Shown: positions 1 through 7,726 of the stretch, in pieces
Layout: every line of letters begins with the position of its first letter
Numbering within the stretch: position 1 is the first letter of the stretch
Source: Methanobacteriota archaeon
GTDB taxonomy: Archaea; Thermoplasmatota; Poseidoniia; Poseidoniales; Thalassarchaeaceae
NCBI GenBank assembly: GCA_002712645.1
Contig: PAUH01000038.1
Coordinates: 1-11,277 of the forward strand
Direction: 5' to 3'
DNA: 11,277 nucleotides
The notes under the pieces: model-generated
The model's input: the letters and a program-made list of their open reading frames with translations, nothing else
Database searches by the model: none
Told to the model about the DNA's origin: nothing
Translations under genes and position numbers: made by a program

Positions 1-842
1 AGACCGAGACCCCTCTTGGCCCTTGGATTCATGCCGAAACTGAACTCTGAGAAGGTTCTGACAAGATGCCCCCTGCCCGATCGCATTCCCTCCGATGCCA
101 ATTCGAATTCTGATTCAATGTCTGCAGAAATAGAATCACCCGTTGCAGATGATAACAACCCGTCTTTGATCACAATCTGCAGCGGCTTCTCAAGCTCATT
201 GCCTTCCCATGACCCATCGAGAATGAGCCTTCCTTGGGCAGTGCCCTCCTTGGGCATGACAAATACTCTCCCAGCAGGCAGATTTGTGACTTGCCCCGGA
301 CGGGTGCAAATACCTGTATCCTCTAGTATCCATCTACTTCCCGATTGGAAGCGTAAATCAGTTCCAAGCGAACTTGTGACTCTGACTTCACGCGCTCTTC
401 GAAGCCTGGAACCCATACTCGAGATTTCAGTCGCCATTGCGTTGTGATCCGCTGTAAATCCGCCTTTGGCAAATGATTCAACCCCAACTCCTGGAATTGA
501 TGCTATTCTTGCACCCTCTCTTGAGGCCGCAGCCCTTGCCCTAGTGTGTGTCATCGACTTCGTGGTCAGGAGGAATATCACGTCCTGCCTCTTCATCAGA
601 TCGGATACCGGGGAAGGCGGCTCAATCCCTTGCTCTTCGAGTTCCGGCATCATCATCATTAGTACTCTTGAAGTCACTTCAGAAGACGCCTCATACACCG
701 CTCTTGCAATCTTAGTCGTCTTGGTGTCGGTTACGATAAGCACGTTCTCATGCTCTCTAACCTCCATGCAGGAATGAATTACTGTCCTCGCAGATATCAG
801 CAAGTCTTCCTCACTAACATCCATTCCACTTGATTCAGCCAT
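1..842 (-). CDS. M29-like aminopeptidase (leucyl aminopeptidase/aminopeptidase T family), partial: N-terminal part only
   Basis: An open minus-strand frame of 280 codons starts at ATG 842 and runs off the left edge without a stop, so the C-terminal part, where most metal ligands of the family lie, is missing. The start is supported by a GGAGGT Shine-Dalgarno (852-857) nine bases upstream. Residues 187-204 carry the block NLPAGRVFVMPKEGTAQG, which resembles the conserved NLPAGE-VF-AP-EGT block of COG2309 aminopeptidases. Residues 268-273 (SFGMNP) match the later E/F-G-x-N-P block. The N-terminal segment (VLIVTDT, residues 34-40; RQDVIFLLTTKSMTHT, 85-100) fits the Rossmann-like first domain that begins these proteins. 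Known members are cytosolic metallo-aminopeptidases, although the superfamily also includes non-peptidase metalloenzymes, so the exact substrate is uncertain. One oddity is Arg192, where relatives usually have Glu. The gene is divergent from the beta-propeller lipoprotein gene. Confidence 0.8.
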   Translation of the reverse strand, partial: MAESSGMDVSEEDLLISARTVIHSCMEVREHENVLIVTDTKTTKIARAVYEASSEVTSRVLMMMMPELEEQGIEPPSPVSDLMKRQDVIFLLTTKSMTHTRARAAASREGARIASIPGVGVESFAKGGFTADHNAMATEISSMGSRLRRAREVRVTSSLGTDLRFQSGSRWILEDTGICTRPGQVTNLPAGRVFVMPKEGTAQGRLILDGSWEGNELEKPLQIVIKDGLLSSATGDSISADIESEFELASEGMRSGRGHLVRTFSEFSFGMNPRAKRGLG

Positions 843-851
843 GCTCGCAAT

Positions 852-857
852 ACCTCC
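852..857 (-). promoter_or_regulatory. Shine-Dalgarno site of the M29-like aminopeptidase gene
   Basis: The minus strand reads GGAGGT here, ending nine bases before the ATG at 842. It is the strongest ribosome binding site in the window and fixes the start of the partial aminopeptidase gene. Confidence 0.6.
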
Positions 858-970
858 GATACAACGTTGGCTCACGGTCGACCTTGGTAAAACGTCTGTA
901 TCAAAATACACTAAATTCATCAAATCATAATACCATGTTGTTCATATCCTCCAAGTTCCTAGTTAGCCCT
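858..970. promoter_or_regulatory. Divergent intergenic region, aminopeptidase versus beta-propeller lipoprotein
   Basis: This spacer must hold the promoters of both divergent genes. It is AT-rich between about 900 and 945. A loose TATA-like stretch AAAATACACTAAATT (903-917) lies 20-30 bases before an in-frame ATG at 935. CATATCC (943-949) lies a similar distance before the ATG at 971. Neither plus-strand ATG has a Shine-Dalgarno, which suits the leaderless transcripts common in archaea. No strong TATA/BRE consensus is visible, so the promoter positions are inferred. Confidence 0.3.
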
Positions 971-3328
971 ATGAAGCGCATCTCGACAATCGCCGTGATA
1001 CTCGCTCTTATGATGCAAGGATGCCTCGCATCGGTGGATTCTGATGATGGAATATGGCCCTCTGATGACGATTATCCTAGACTCGAATTATCAGAAAAAT
1101 CCAGATCCAGTGCCGTGCTTCAAAATTTCGATGACTGTGACTCATTGCTACAGACACTCCAACAGAACCTCCTAGATGAGATGGCCGTAAGGCTCGATCA
1201 GGAATCTTACTGGCACTGGGCTAACCCAATCCTACGGGATTTCGGAGGATTCCCGTTTGACGATGCCATGGCGGAAGGAGCAGACACCGCTCTGGACAGC
1301 AACACTGAATCATCTCCATCAAGGGAAGGCGAGTATTCAGGAACCAATAACCAGGAATCTGGTGTAGATGAGGCGGATTTCCTGAAGACAGATGGTTTCC
1401 ATACATACATGCTCAATGGACCACTATTGTTGATCATGGGAATACCTGAATTTGGCCAGATCAACCTCCTGAGTACGATGCAAATCGAAGGAAATCCGAT
1501 GTCAATGATGATTGAAGGAGATACCATGGTGGTCGCCTCCTCCGTGTATGGATGGCAGCTAGAAGAAGGCCATCCCTTGATGCCCATCCTCACCAGAGAA
1601 TACACCTATCCGAATTCTGATTATGTCTACAAACATTATCGATCTAATTTGGTAAAGTACTCAATCATCGATATAAGCGATAGAAATTCCCCCTCCATCC
1701 AACATGAGCTGTATCTGGAAGGAAACTACAACACTGCTCGCTTGGTAGACGGCACAGTACGAAGTATTACCCATGCACAGATGGATGTCTGGGGTCTGGA
1801 GTATTACGTTACTCTTCCAGACGAATACTGGTCCATTGAAGATGTGTATGAGCGAATGGACGTCTGGAATTCTTCTCTTCTACAGACATTGTCCGATAAT
1901 CGTGATAGAATCCTGATGCTAACACTCGAAGATCTTCTCCCTCAGAGATATGTAATGGACGGGGACAATGTGATCACTCTACCATATTCTGTTAGTGAAT
2001 GCAACGAGTATGCGGCATCGTCCGACAGCGTGGCCCGGGGCTTCTTATCCATTACAACCTTCGACATATCAAACGATTATGTGTCCATGGAGGTCGATCA
2101 TATAGCATCATCATGGGCCCACGTGTATGCTTCACCTGACGCGTTGGTTTTCGCTGAACCTGCAAATGACTGGTGGTGGTTTTGGGGCAACGACGAATAT
2201 GAAGATGCAACTAATATCCACGTATTCGATATCTCCCAACCAGGAACAACATCCTATGTTGCGTCTGGCAGAGTATCTGGAACCGTCCAAGATCAGTTTT
2301 CAATATCCGAGTTTCAAGGGGTCGTCCGAGTTGCCTCGACTACCGATGTGTGGGGGCGTTGGTGGATATCGGATTCTATAGATTCGGAAACTGACGAACC
2401 CGTATTCACCGGTCCATCCAACAGAGTCACTATTCTAGAACCAACTTCATCTGGTGATTTAGATCAGATTGGCATAATCGAGGGAATAGCCGATGGAGAG
2501 AGAATATGGAGTGCCCGATTCATGGGAGACAGAGCATACCTCGTCACGTTCGAAACCATAGACCCTCTTTGGGTTCTAGACCTGTCTGATCCTGTCAACC
2601 CCATCATACTGGGTGAGTTGGAGGTTCCCGGAGTCTCAACATACATCCATCCTGTTGATGAGAACACCCTTCTGACAATCGGAATCGGACCGGGCGATGA
2701 CGGTCTTGGACTCGATTGGTCCATGACTCAAATTTCACTCTTCGACGTCAGCGATCCAACGAATCCGACATTGGCTGACTCCCTGCCGATATCGCCAGTT
2801 TACGCGGATGATGACTGCCAAAATATCCGTACCTGCGGATGGTCATGGTCATGGTCGGAAGCAACATACGAACACAAGGCATTCACATATTGGGCGCCAG
2901 AAAACATGCTTGCAGTACCTCTATCCACTTATCGATACGTGTATGACGAAAACTACTATGACGGCGGCTATGAACACATTTCGATGCTAAAGTTGATTGA
3001 TGTAGATACGGAAAATCTGAGCTTATCTGAACATGGTGAAATAGACCACTCATCGTTCTACAACGACGATGATGGACCGAATTGGTGGTTCTATAGCACC
3101 AGTATCCGTCGGTCGATATTCATGGGAGACTACATCTATGCATTCTCCACTCTGGGCGTAACAATCCACAGTACCGCTGACCTGACTCACATGCAAGATA
3201 TGCTAATCCCCGGATCGCACTATGTGGAAGATGTAGGGGAAGAAGAGTCTGAACAGGAGTCAAACGGGTCCTCGGGAGAAGATGAACCATGTCCAGATGG
3301 CTCTGAAGGAGATTCCTGCCAAGATTAG
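971..3328 (+). CDS. Secreted lipoprotein with beta-propeller domain (Beta_propel/COG4880-like)
   Basis: This encodes 785 residues from ATG 971. I chose that start because MKRISTIAVILALMMQGC is a compact signal peptide with Cys18 in a lipobox-like context (M-Q-G-C). The frame is open back to 830, and ATG 935 is an alternative giving a 12-residue longer n-region. Residues 131-142 (GVDEADFLKTDG) are the hallmark of the family of secreted proteins with a propeller distantly related to WD-40 repeats. Repeated blade-like strands follow, such as FDISQPGTTSYVASGRV, DLSDPVNPIILGELEV and FDVSDPTNPTLADSLP. Tryptophan-rich turns occur at 401-405 (WWWFW), 461-465 (WGRWW) and 705-706, and a WSWSWS run is encoded from 2840. 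The last 37 residues form a Glu/Ser-rich tail with two Cys (CPDGSEGDSC). It is probably membrane-anchored on the outer face; ligand and function are unknown. Its stop overlaps the end of the convergent dihydroorotase gene. Confidence 0.85.
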   Translation: MKRISTIAVILALMMQGCLASVDSDDGIWPSDDDYPRLELSEKSRSSAVLQNFDDCDSLLQTLQQNLLDEMAVRLDQESYWHWANPILRDFGGFPFDDAMAEGADTALDSNTESSPSREGEYSGTNNQESGVDEADFLKTDGFHTYMLNGPLLLIMGIPEFGQINLLSTMQIEGNPMSMMIEGDTMVVASSVYGWQLEEGHPLMPILTREYTYPNSDYVYKHYRSNLVKYSIIDISDRNSPSIQHELYLEGNYNTARLVDGTVRSITHAQMDVWGLEYYVTLPDEYWSIEDVYERMDVWNSSLLQTLSDNRDRILMLTLEDLLPQRYVMDGDNVITLPYSVSECNEYAASSDSVARGFLSITTFDISNDYVSMEVDHIASSWAHVYASPDALVFAEPANDWWWFWGNDEYEDATNIHVFDISQPGTTSYVASGRVSGTVQDQFSISEFQGVVRVASTTDVWGRWWISDSIDSETDEPVFTGPSNRVTILEPTSSGDLDQIGIIEGIADGERIWSARFMGDRAYLVTFETIDPLWVLDLSDPVNPIILGELEVPGVSTYIHPVDENTLLTIGIGPGDDGLGLDWSMTQISLFDVSDPTNPTLADSLPISPVYADDDCQNIRTCGWSWSWSEATYEHKAFTYWAPENMLAVPLSTYRYVYDENYYDGGYEHISMLKLIDVDTENLSLSEHGEIDHSSFYNDDDGPNWWFYSTSIRRSIFMGDYIYAFSTLGVTIHSTADLTHMQDMLIPGSHYVEDVGEEESEQESNGSSGEDEPCPDGSEGDSCQD

Positions 3329-4683
3329 AATTGGTTGAACTTCAATACCCTTCCAGTAGAACCAGGTTCAGCCACAGATATCCCTTTTAGAGATCCCCCG
3401 ACCTCTCGTCTGTGAACTATTTCTCCATCTACGATGGTGTATATTGGCCACCCTGTAAGCTCTCTTCCCGCATAGGGCGTCCATCCTACCTTTGTCCATG
3501 TATCTTCATCAGAGATGATTCGGTGTGTCTCCAGATCAACCAGTGTCAAATCAGCATCATATCCTTCTATTATCGATCCCTTCTTCTCTACTCCGTAGAC
3601 TTTTGCTGGCCCTTCACACATCCAATTCACTACGTCTCTGACACTACATTTCCCACCTACTGCGTGAGTGAGCATCACAGGCAGTGATGTTTCAACCCCC
3701 GGCATTCCAGCCGGAGCTCTGGGGAAACCAGCTGATTTGGCTTCCAATGTATGCGGGGCATGGTCTGTCACAATACAATCTATGGTGCCGTCTTTGAGAC
3801 GCTTCCAGAGGGTCTCCTTATCCTCTGTATATCTGATTGGAGGATTCATCAGGGCTCTAACGCCCAGTTCTTCAACATCATCTTGGTCAAAGGTTAGATG
3901 CTGGGTACAAACTTCGGTTGTGATCAAATCGCCTTTATTTCCCACTAACCAATCTGCTTCTGTAGCGCTGGTAAGATGTACGATATGTAGTCGATGGTCA
4001 TAATCGCGCGCCAGACCGGCCGCGCGCTTCGTTGCTAGGAAAGCACACTCCACATCTCGGCATTCAGCATGAGCTGCAATATCCGTACGATGTGCGTACT
4101 CGCTTATTCGAGTTTGGAGCCGATTTTCATCTTCCGCATGTGTTGCAATGATTCCTCCCGTATTGGAGAAGATATTTTCCAGATGCTTTTGTTCATGGAC
4201 AAGCAGATCTCCTGTACTGCTCCCCATGAAAACCTTGATTCCACAAACGCCATCCATCCCTTCTACGTTTTGTAAATCGCCCACATTGTCCTTAGTCGCA
4301 CCAACAAAGAAACCATGATGAGTTACAGTTTTCTTCGCGGCCAAGGCAATTTTTGCCTCGAGAGTTGCCCGATTAGTAGCATTGGGTATGTTATTTGGCA
4401 TATCCATGAATGCAGTCACACCACCGGCAGCAGCAGCGCGACTCCCACTCCGAAGATCTTCTTTTTCCGGCTGACCAGGCTCCCTGAAGTGTACATGTGG
4501 ATCAATAACGCCCGGGAGTAGATGTAATCCCGTGGCATCGATAGTGTACTCGCCATTTTGCGGTTCTAAACCTCCACCAGGCGCAATAGTGGCGATTGAA
4601 CCATTAGTAACTCGAAGGTCTCCCCTTGTTACTCCATCAGGCAAAACTAACGATGCATTTTGAATCAGCATATGGCCGGTCAT
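3325..4683 (-). CDS. pyrC: Dihydroorotase (class I type)
   Basis: This enzyme interconverts N-carbamoyl-aspartate and dihydroorotate in the third step of de novo UMP synthesis in the cytosol. It is 452 residues from ATG 4683, close to the usual 420-450 of the family. All amidohydrolase ligands are visible: DPHVHFREPG (His63, His65 and the substrate-binding Arg67), GIKVFMG (Lys150, the carbamylated lysine), THAED (His182), HIVHLTSA (His236) and the catalytic Asp307 in VTDHAPHT. The MPGVETSLPVM block is typical of dihydroorotase and argues against hydantoinase or allantoinase. The start is uncertain: GTG 4701 and ATG 4671 are also in frame. ATG 4671 gives MLIQNASLVLPDGV, which aligns best with a typical N-terminus, and no start has a clear Shine-Dalgarno. 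The stop codon (3325-3327) overlaps that of the convergent lipoprotein gene. No other pyrimidine gene is in view. Confidence 0.93.
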   Translation of the reverse strand: MTGHMLIQNASLVLPDGVTRGDLRVTNGSIATIAPGGGLEPQNGEYTIDATGLHLLPGVIDPHVHFREPGQPEKEDLRSGSRAAAAGGVTAFMDMPNNIPNATNRATLEAKIALAAKKTVTHHGFFVGATKDNVGDLQNVEGMDGVCGIKVFMGSSTGDLLVHEQKHLENIFSNTGGIIATHAEDENRLQTRISEYAHRTDIAAHAECRDVECAFLATKRAAGLARDYDHRLHIVHLTSATEADWLVGNKGDLITTEVCTQHLTFDQDDVEELGVRALMNPPIRYTEDKETLWKRLKDGTIDCIVTDHAPHTLEAKSAGFPRAPAGMPGVETSLPVMLTHAVGGKCSVRDVVNWMCEGPAKVYGVEKKGSIIEGYDADLTLVDLETHRIISDEDTWTKVGWTPYAGRELTGWPIYTIVDGEIVHRREVGGSLKGISVAEPGSTGRVLKFNQF

Positions 4684-4759
4684 GTGTGGTTCCAATGTCA
4701 CCGTAATGCAGCCATCACAATACTGTTTTCATTATGAGAATAACATTCTATCTCCCCGC

Positions 4760-4776
4760 TCGCTTCAAATAAGCGA
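4760..4776 (+). promoter_or_regulatory. Putative TATA region of tRNA-iMet, set inside a small palindrome
   Basis: CAAATAA (4766-4772) lies 22-28 bases before the first base of the tRNA, the right distance for an archaeal TATA box. It sits in a perfect 6-bp inverted repeat, TCGCTT (4760-4765) and AAGCGA (4771-4776), with CAAAT as the loop. The match to a strong TATA consensus is only moderate. Whether the palindrome is an operator or chance is not known. Confidence 0.35.
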
Positions 4777-4793
4777 TGGCACAGCGAACAAGC

Positions 4794-4871
4794 AGCGGGT
4801 TGGAGTAGTCAGGTTATCTCGTCGGGCTCATAACCCGGAGACCGGTGGTTCAAATCCACCATCCGCTACCA
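4794..4871 (+). tRNA. Initiator tRNA-Met (anticodon CAU), CCA encoded
   Basis: The 75-nt body folds as a full cloverleaf, followed by an encoded CCA (4869-4871). The acceptor stem is AGCGGGT/ATCCGCT, with one G-T pair and discriminator A4868. The D arm starts GAGT and has GG in its loop. The anticodon stem TCGGG/CCCGG closes the loop CTCATAA, with anticodon CAT at 4829-4831. The T arm is GGTGG-TTCAAAT-CCACC. Two traits mark it as the initiator rather than the elongator: the A1:U72 pair typical of archaeal and eukaryotic initiators, and three consecutive G:C pairs at the base of the anticodon loop. The base after the anticodon is A37, the position modified to t6A by KEOPS. No intron is present. 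The nearest gene downstream on the same strand is radA, 134 nt away. Confidence 0.95.
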
Positions 4872-5005
4872 CATCCATTTCAAAGTGAACGTGAGTTGAA
4901 AGTGAATATTCGATAGACTCAGAGCCATCTGCATGTTGAAAAATACAATTCTAGTAAACAAGGGTCAATGCGTGTTTCATATACCCTCGTTGCTGAGAGA
5001 AGGAT
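4872..5005 (+). promoter_or_regulatory. tRNA-iMet to radA intergenic region with likely radA promoter
   Basis: This 134-nt spacer has no coding potential that I can see. CATATA (4978-4983) is centred about 25 bases before the radA ATG at 5006, which would suit a leaderless transcript. A second AT-rich stretch (TTGAAAAATACAATTC, 4935-4950) could be a more distant TATA region. A weak Shine-Dalgarno-like GAGAAGGAT directly precedes the ATG. No oligo-T terminator is visible after the tRNA. Promoter assignment is tentative. Confidence 0.35.
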
Positions 5006-6007
5006 ATGGCAACAAAGAAGACTACACAGAAAATCGAAGACGAAGAGATAGTAATCGATGCTGAAGATGAAGAACCAGGCATCGAAGATTTACCAGGCGT
5101 AGGGCCAGCAACTGCAGAGAAACTCAGAGAAGCAGGATTCGACGAACTCATGACTATTGCAGTCATGAGCCCGAAAGAACTCGGCGACCAAGCAGAATTA
5201 GGCGAAGCTGTCGCATCGAAAATAATTGCAGGTGCTAAGAAGATGGTAAATGTCGGTGGTTTCGTAAGTGGGGTTTCTCTTCTCGAACGCCGTTCTCAAG
5301 TCCAAAAATTGACATCTGGAGCCGCCGCTCTCGATGAACTTCTCGGAGGTGGTTTTGAGACCCAGGCTATTGTCGAGGTCTTCGGAGAGTTTGGCAGTGG
5401 GAAGACACAGATAGGACACCAACTCGCAGTCAATACGATCTTGCCAATTGCTCAAGGAGGATTTGATGGAGAAGTATTCTACATAGACACAGAAGACACA
5501 TTCAGACCTGAAAGAATTGCTCAAATGGCAGAAGGAGCGGGACTAGACCCTAATGCTGTATTGGACAGAATACATGTTGCGAGAGCATACAACTCTGCCC
5601 ATCAGATGCTACTCGTGGACGAGATCAAGAGAATGTCGAAAAGCATCGATGTTAAGATGGTCATTGTCGATTCACTGACCAGCCATTTCCGAGCTGAGTA
5701 CGTTGGGAGAGGCATGCTCGCAGACAGACAACAGAAATTGAACAAGCATCTCAAAGAACTCAAGCAACTTTCCGATGTGAACAACGCACTCGTACTTGTT
5801 ACAAATCAGGTGATGTCGAATCCGGGAACAATGTGGGGAGATCCAACTAAGGCGATTGGTGGACATATTGTGGGCCATGCAAGCACATTCAGGCTTTACT
5901 TGCGTAAGTCAAAGGGCGGCAGGAGAATAGCCAGACTAATTGATAGCCCCAATCTTCCAGAGGGCGAAGCTGTATTCACAGTCACAGCAGAAGGAATCAG
6001 GGAGTAA
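5006..6007 (+). CDS. radA: DNA repair and recombination protein RadA
   Basis: This is the archaeal RecA/Rad51 recombinase. It forms ATP-dependent filaments on single-stranded DNA and catalyses strand exchange in homologous recombination. The 333-residue length is normal for RadA. Residues 1-24 are a Lys-rich start plus an acidic stretch. A helix-hairpin-helix N-terminal domain follows ([19 protein letters not shown], 26-44). The linker FVSG (86-89) sits where the polymerisation motif that docks the neighbouring protomer is expected. The ATPase core has Walker A GEFGSGKT (127-134), [13 protein letters not shown] (158-170), Walker B MVIVDS (218-223) and the L2/C-terminal block [11 protein letters not shown] (267-277). 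These features separate it from the shorter RadB paralogue, which lacks the helix-hairpin-helix domain. The gene ends 4 nt from the convergent pepF stop. A 9-bp perfect inverted repeat lies inside its first domain. Confidence 0.97.
   Translation: MATKKTTQKIEDEEIVIDAEDEEPGIEDLPGVGPATAEKLREAGFDELMTIAVMSPKELGDQAELGEAVASKIIAGAKKMVNVGGFVSGVSLLERRSQVQKLTSGAAALDELLGGGFETQAIVEVFGEFGSGKTQIGHQLAVNTILPIAQGGFDGEVFYIDTEDTFRPERIAQMAEGAGLDPNAVLDRIHVARAYNSAHQMLLVDEIKRMSKSIDVKMVIVDSLTSHFRAEYVGRGMLADRQQKLNKHLKELKQLSDVNNALVLVTNQVMSNPGTMWGDPTKAIGGHIVGHASTFRLYLRKSKGGRRIARLIDSPNLPEGEAVFTVTAEGIRE
5147..5169 (+). repeat. 9-bp perfect inverted repeat inside radA
   Basis: CTCATGACT (5147-5155) and AGTCATGAG (5161-5169) are exact reverse complements separated by ATTGC. 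The element lies within codons for the helix-hairpin-helix domain and would form a stable mRNA hairpin about 140 nt after the start codon. It may be chance or codon-driven. Confidence 0.6.
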
Positions 6008-6011
6008 CCGG

Positions 6012-7715
6012 TCAAACAGAAAGCTCAGAGAGCGAGTTTCTGACTGAACTTACGAGACTCCCAATATGCCTCTCATCGAAACTCAACTCGATGTCTGCTG
6101 ATTCAAAAAGATGAGGAAGCGTACGCGTATTACCGAGTTTCATGGCATTCGCATAATCATTCAGAGCCTTCTCCGGATCTTCGAGCTGAGTCATCCAAAT
6201 TTGCAAAGCCCCAAGTTGAGCAATGCCGTATTCAATGTAGTAGAAAGGCGCCCCGAATAAGTGGCCTTGAGTCTGCCAAAAGAGCGCCTCGTCTTCTTCG
6301 AATCCATTCCAGTTTGTCCCAGGCCCATATTTCGCTCTAAGATCAAGCCATGCTTCCGAGCGCTCCTCGCGTGTATGGTTTGGATTTGAGTACATCCAGT
6401 GTTGAAATGCATCAATTCTGCATATCCATGTGAGAAGACCGATAATGGCCTCAAGATGCATCTTCCTCGCACGATCCGTGGTTTCTTTCGAGTCATAGAA
6501 CTCATCCCAATAGGGTTGAGTAAGAAGTTCCATTGACATCGAAGCAACCTCTGCAAATTCGATTGGATAGTTACGATCCTGTATGAGGTCATGATGACTG
6601 CAATACATCGTATGGAAAGCATGTCCAGCTTCATGAATCATGGTCTCTACATCGCCCTGCTGACCTGATGCATTCATGAAAATGAAAGGCAGTCCTGTTT
6701 TTTCCAAATTATATTGGTACCCCCCGGGGGCCTTCCCCTTCCTGCTGTCAAGATCCAGAACTTTACCCTCAATCAGCCGATTGAACATTTCACCCAATTC
6801 AGGAGACAGCGAATAGAAGACTTTCGATGTGATTGATACCAAATCATCCACTTCTTCGAAAGGCTGTAGAGGGGGCCTTCCAAAAATATCGGGAGAATCT
6901 CCCGACTTCTCGTTAACGTCCCAGGGCATCAACTCATCGTACCCGAAACCATTTCGACGTTCTTCATTTATACTGTGAATCAAAGGCATACAATGAATCT
7001 CTACAGCCTCATGAAACGCTAGACAATCTTTCGGAGTATAATCAAACCTCTCCATGGAACGGAATGCATAGTCTACATAGTTTTCAAATCCTGAATTAAT
7101 GGCTATAGTGTGCCTTATGCGGACTAAGTCGTCCATGATTTCAGATATTCTTTCTGAATCGATCATTCTCCTCTCTCTGATTTTCGTCCATGCCAGACGT
7201 CGAATATCGCGATCATTGGATTCCAAGAATTTTCTCATCTGAGGCATCGTACGCTCCATGCCATCGAATTCCACAGTCATCGCACCAGTAATCTTCTGAT
7301 ATTCCGTAGATAGCCTCGTACATTCCACGGATAGGGGGATATTCTCTTCCCTGAATATTTCAATCGAATTCTGCATACTTCTCAGAATTAGATCATAACG
7401 TTCTGGAAGGCTCCCTAGGAAGTCAAGGCTTGCTATTTTCAAATCGATCTTATTGGAAACCTCTGACATTTTTGGACGTATATTTTCCACGAATGACATG
7501 AAAGCAGATTGCTTCTCTTCGTTTTCAGTATCGCAAGTCATCCCGATGTACAATTTTGCACCGGCTTCCGAGACATGCTCTGCCATGTCGGATATATCTT
7601 TGAAAAGAGATTCCAAATCATCTGCATCTTCAATCGGACGCTCCAGAAGATTCGTCGTCACAGGCTCCAAATCATTCCATGAGGTGGCATTGAAATCATC
7701 TGCGAGAGGAAACAT
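6012..7715 (-). CDS. pepF: M3 family oligoendopeptidase (PepF-like)
   Basis: A cytosolic zinc metallopeptidase of the thimet oligopeptidase/PepF group, expected to cut short peptides released by proteasomes or uptake. It is 567 residues from ATG 7715, a normal length for the PepF clade. The active site is MIHEAGHAFH (HExxH, with the catalytic Glu between the zinc-binding His residues, about 359-368). The third zinc ligand is the Glu of FAEVASMSMEL (Glu389). The substrate-binding region APFYYIEYGIAQLG (about 489-502) is also typical. The N-terminal half is helical, as expected for the channel-forming domain. There is no signal peptide. The start is chosen by GAGGG (7722-7726), which is properly spaced from ATG 7715 but abuts the alternative ATG 7721. 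The gene begins a few bases after the stop of the zinc-ribbon gene, so the two are almost certainly co-transcribed. Its stop lies 4 nt from that of convergent radA. Confidence 0.93.
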   Translation of the reverse strand: MFPLADDFNATSWNDLEPVTTNLLERPIEDADDLESLFKDISDMAEHVSEAGAKLYIGMTCDTENEEKQSAFMSFVENIRPKMSEVSNKIDLKIASLDFLGSLPERYDLILRSMQNSIEIFREENIPLSVECTRLSTEYQKITGAMTVEFDGMERTMPQMRKFLESNDRDIRRLAWTKIRERRMIDSERISEIMDDLVRIRHTIAINSGFENYVDYAFRSMERFDYTPKDCLAFHEAVEIHCMPLIHSINEERRNGFGYDELMPWDVNEKSGDSPDIFGRPPLQPFEEVDDLVSITSKVFYSLSPELGEMFNRLIEGKVLDLDSRKGKAPGGYQYNLEKTGLPFIFMNASGQQGDVETMIHEAGHAFHTMYCSHHDLIQDRNYPIEFAEVASMSMELLTQPYWDEFYDSKETTDRARKMHLEAIIGLLTWICRIDAFQHWMYSNPNHTREERSEAWLDLRAKYGPGTNWNGFEEDEALFWQTQGHLFGAPFYYIEYGIAQLGALQIWMTQLEDPEKALNDYANAMKLGNTRTLPHLFESADIELSFDERHIGSLVSSVRNSLSELSV

Positions 7716-7721
7716 CTTCAT

Positions 7722-7726
7722 CCCTC
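7722..7726 (-). promoter_or_regulatory. Shine-Dalgarno site deciding the pepF start
   Basis: The minus strand reads TGA-GGG-ATG-AAG-ATG. GAGGG overlaps the stop codon of the upstream gene and lies six bases before ATG 7715 but directly against ATG 7721. This favours 7715 and suggests translational coupling with the upstream gene. Confidence 0.4.

Noticed and set aside
16..777. Two plus-strand open frames of 143 and 103 codons at the left edge
   Set aside because: They lie opposite a continuous minus-strand frame with recognisable M29-like aminopeptidase blocks and a good Shine-Dalgarno. Their own translations look like low-complexity Ser/Leu antisense products.
830..970. Longer N-terminus for the beta-propeller protein, from ATG 830
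   Set aside because: The extra 47 residues would put the signal peptide inside the protein and would overlap the start of the divergent aminopeptidase gene. ATG 971 (or 935) gives a proper lipoprotein signal.
1207..1605. Minus-strand 132-codon frame inside the lipoprotein gene
   Set aside because: It is an antisense shadow over the conserved GVDEADFLKTDG region, with no start signal or recognisable domain.
2840..2857. Tandem hexamer TGGTCA repeated about three times, considered as a microsatellite
   Set aside because: It is only three copies, the last imperfect, lies in frame and encodes WSWSWS. It is better treated as part of the protein's Trp-rich character.
5006..6007. RadB rather than RadA
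   Set aside because: The N-terminal helix-hairpin-helix domain, the polymerisation linker and the full L2 region are present, and the length is 333 residues. RadB is shorter and lacks that N-terminal domain.
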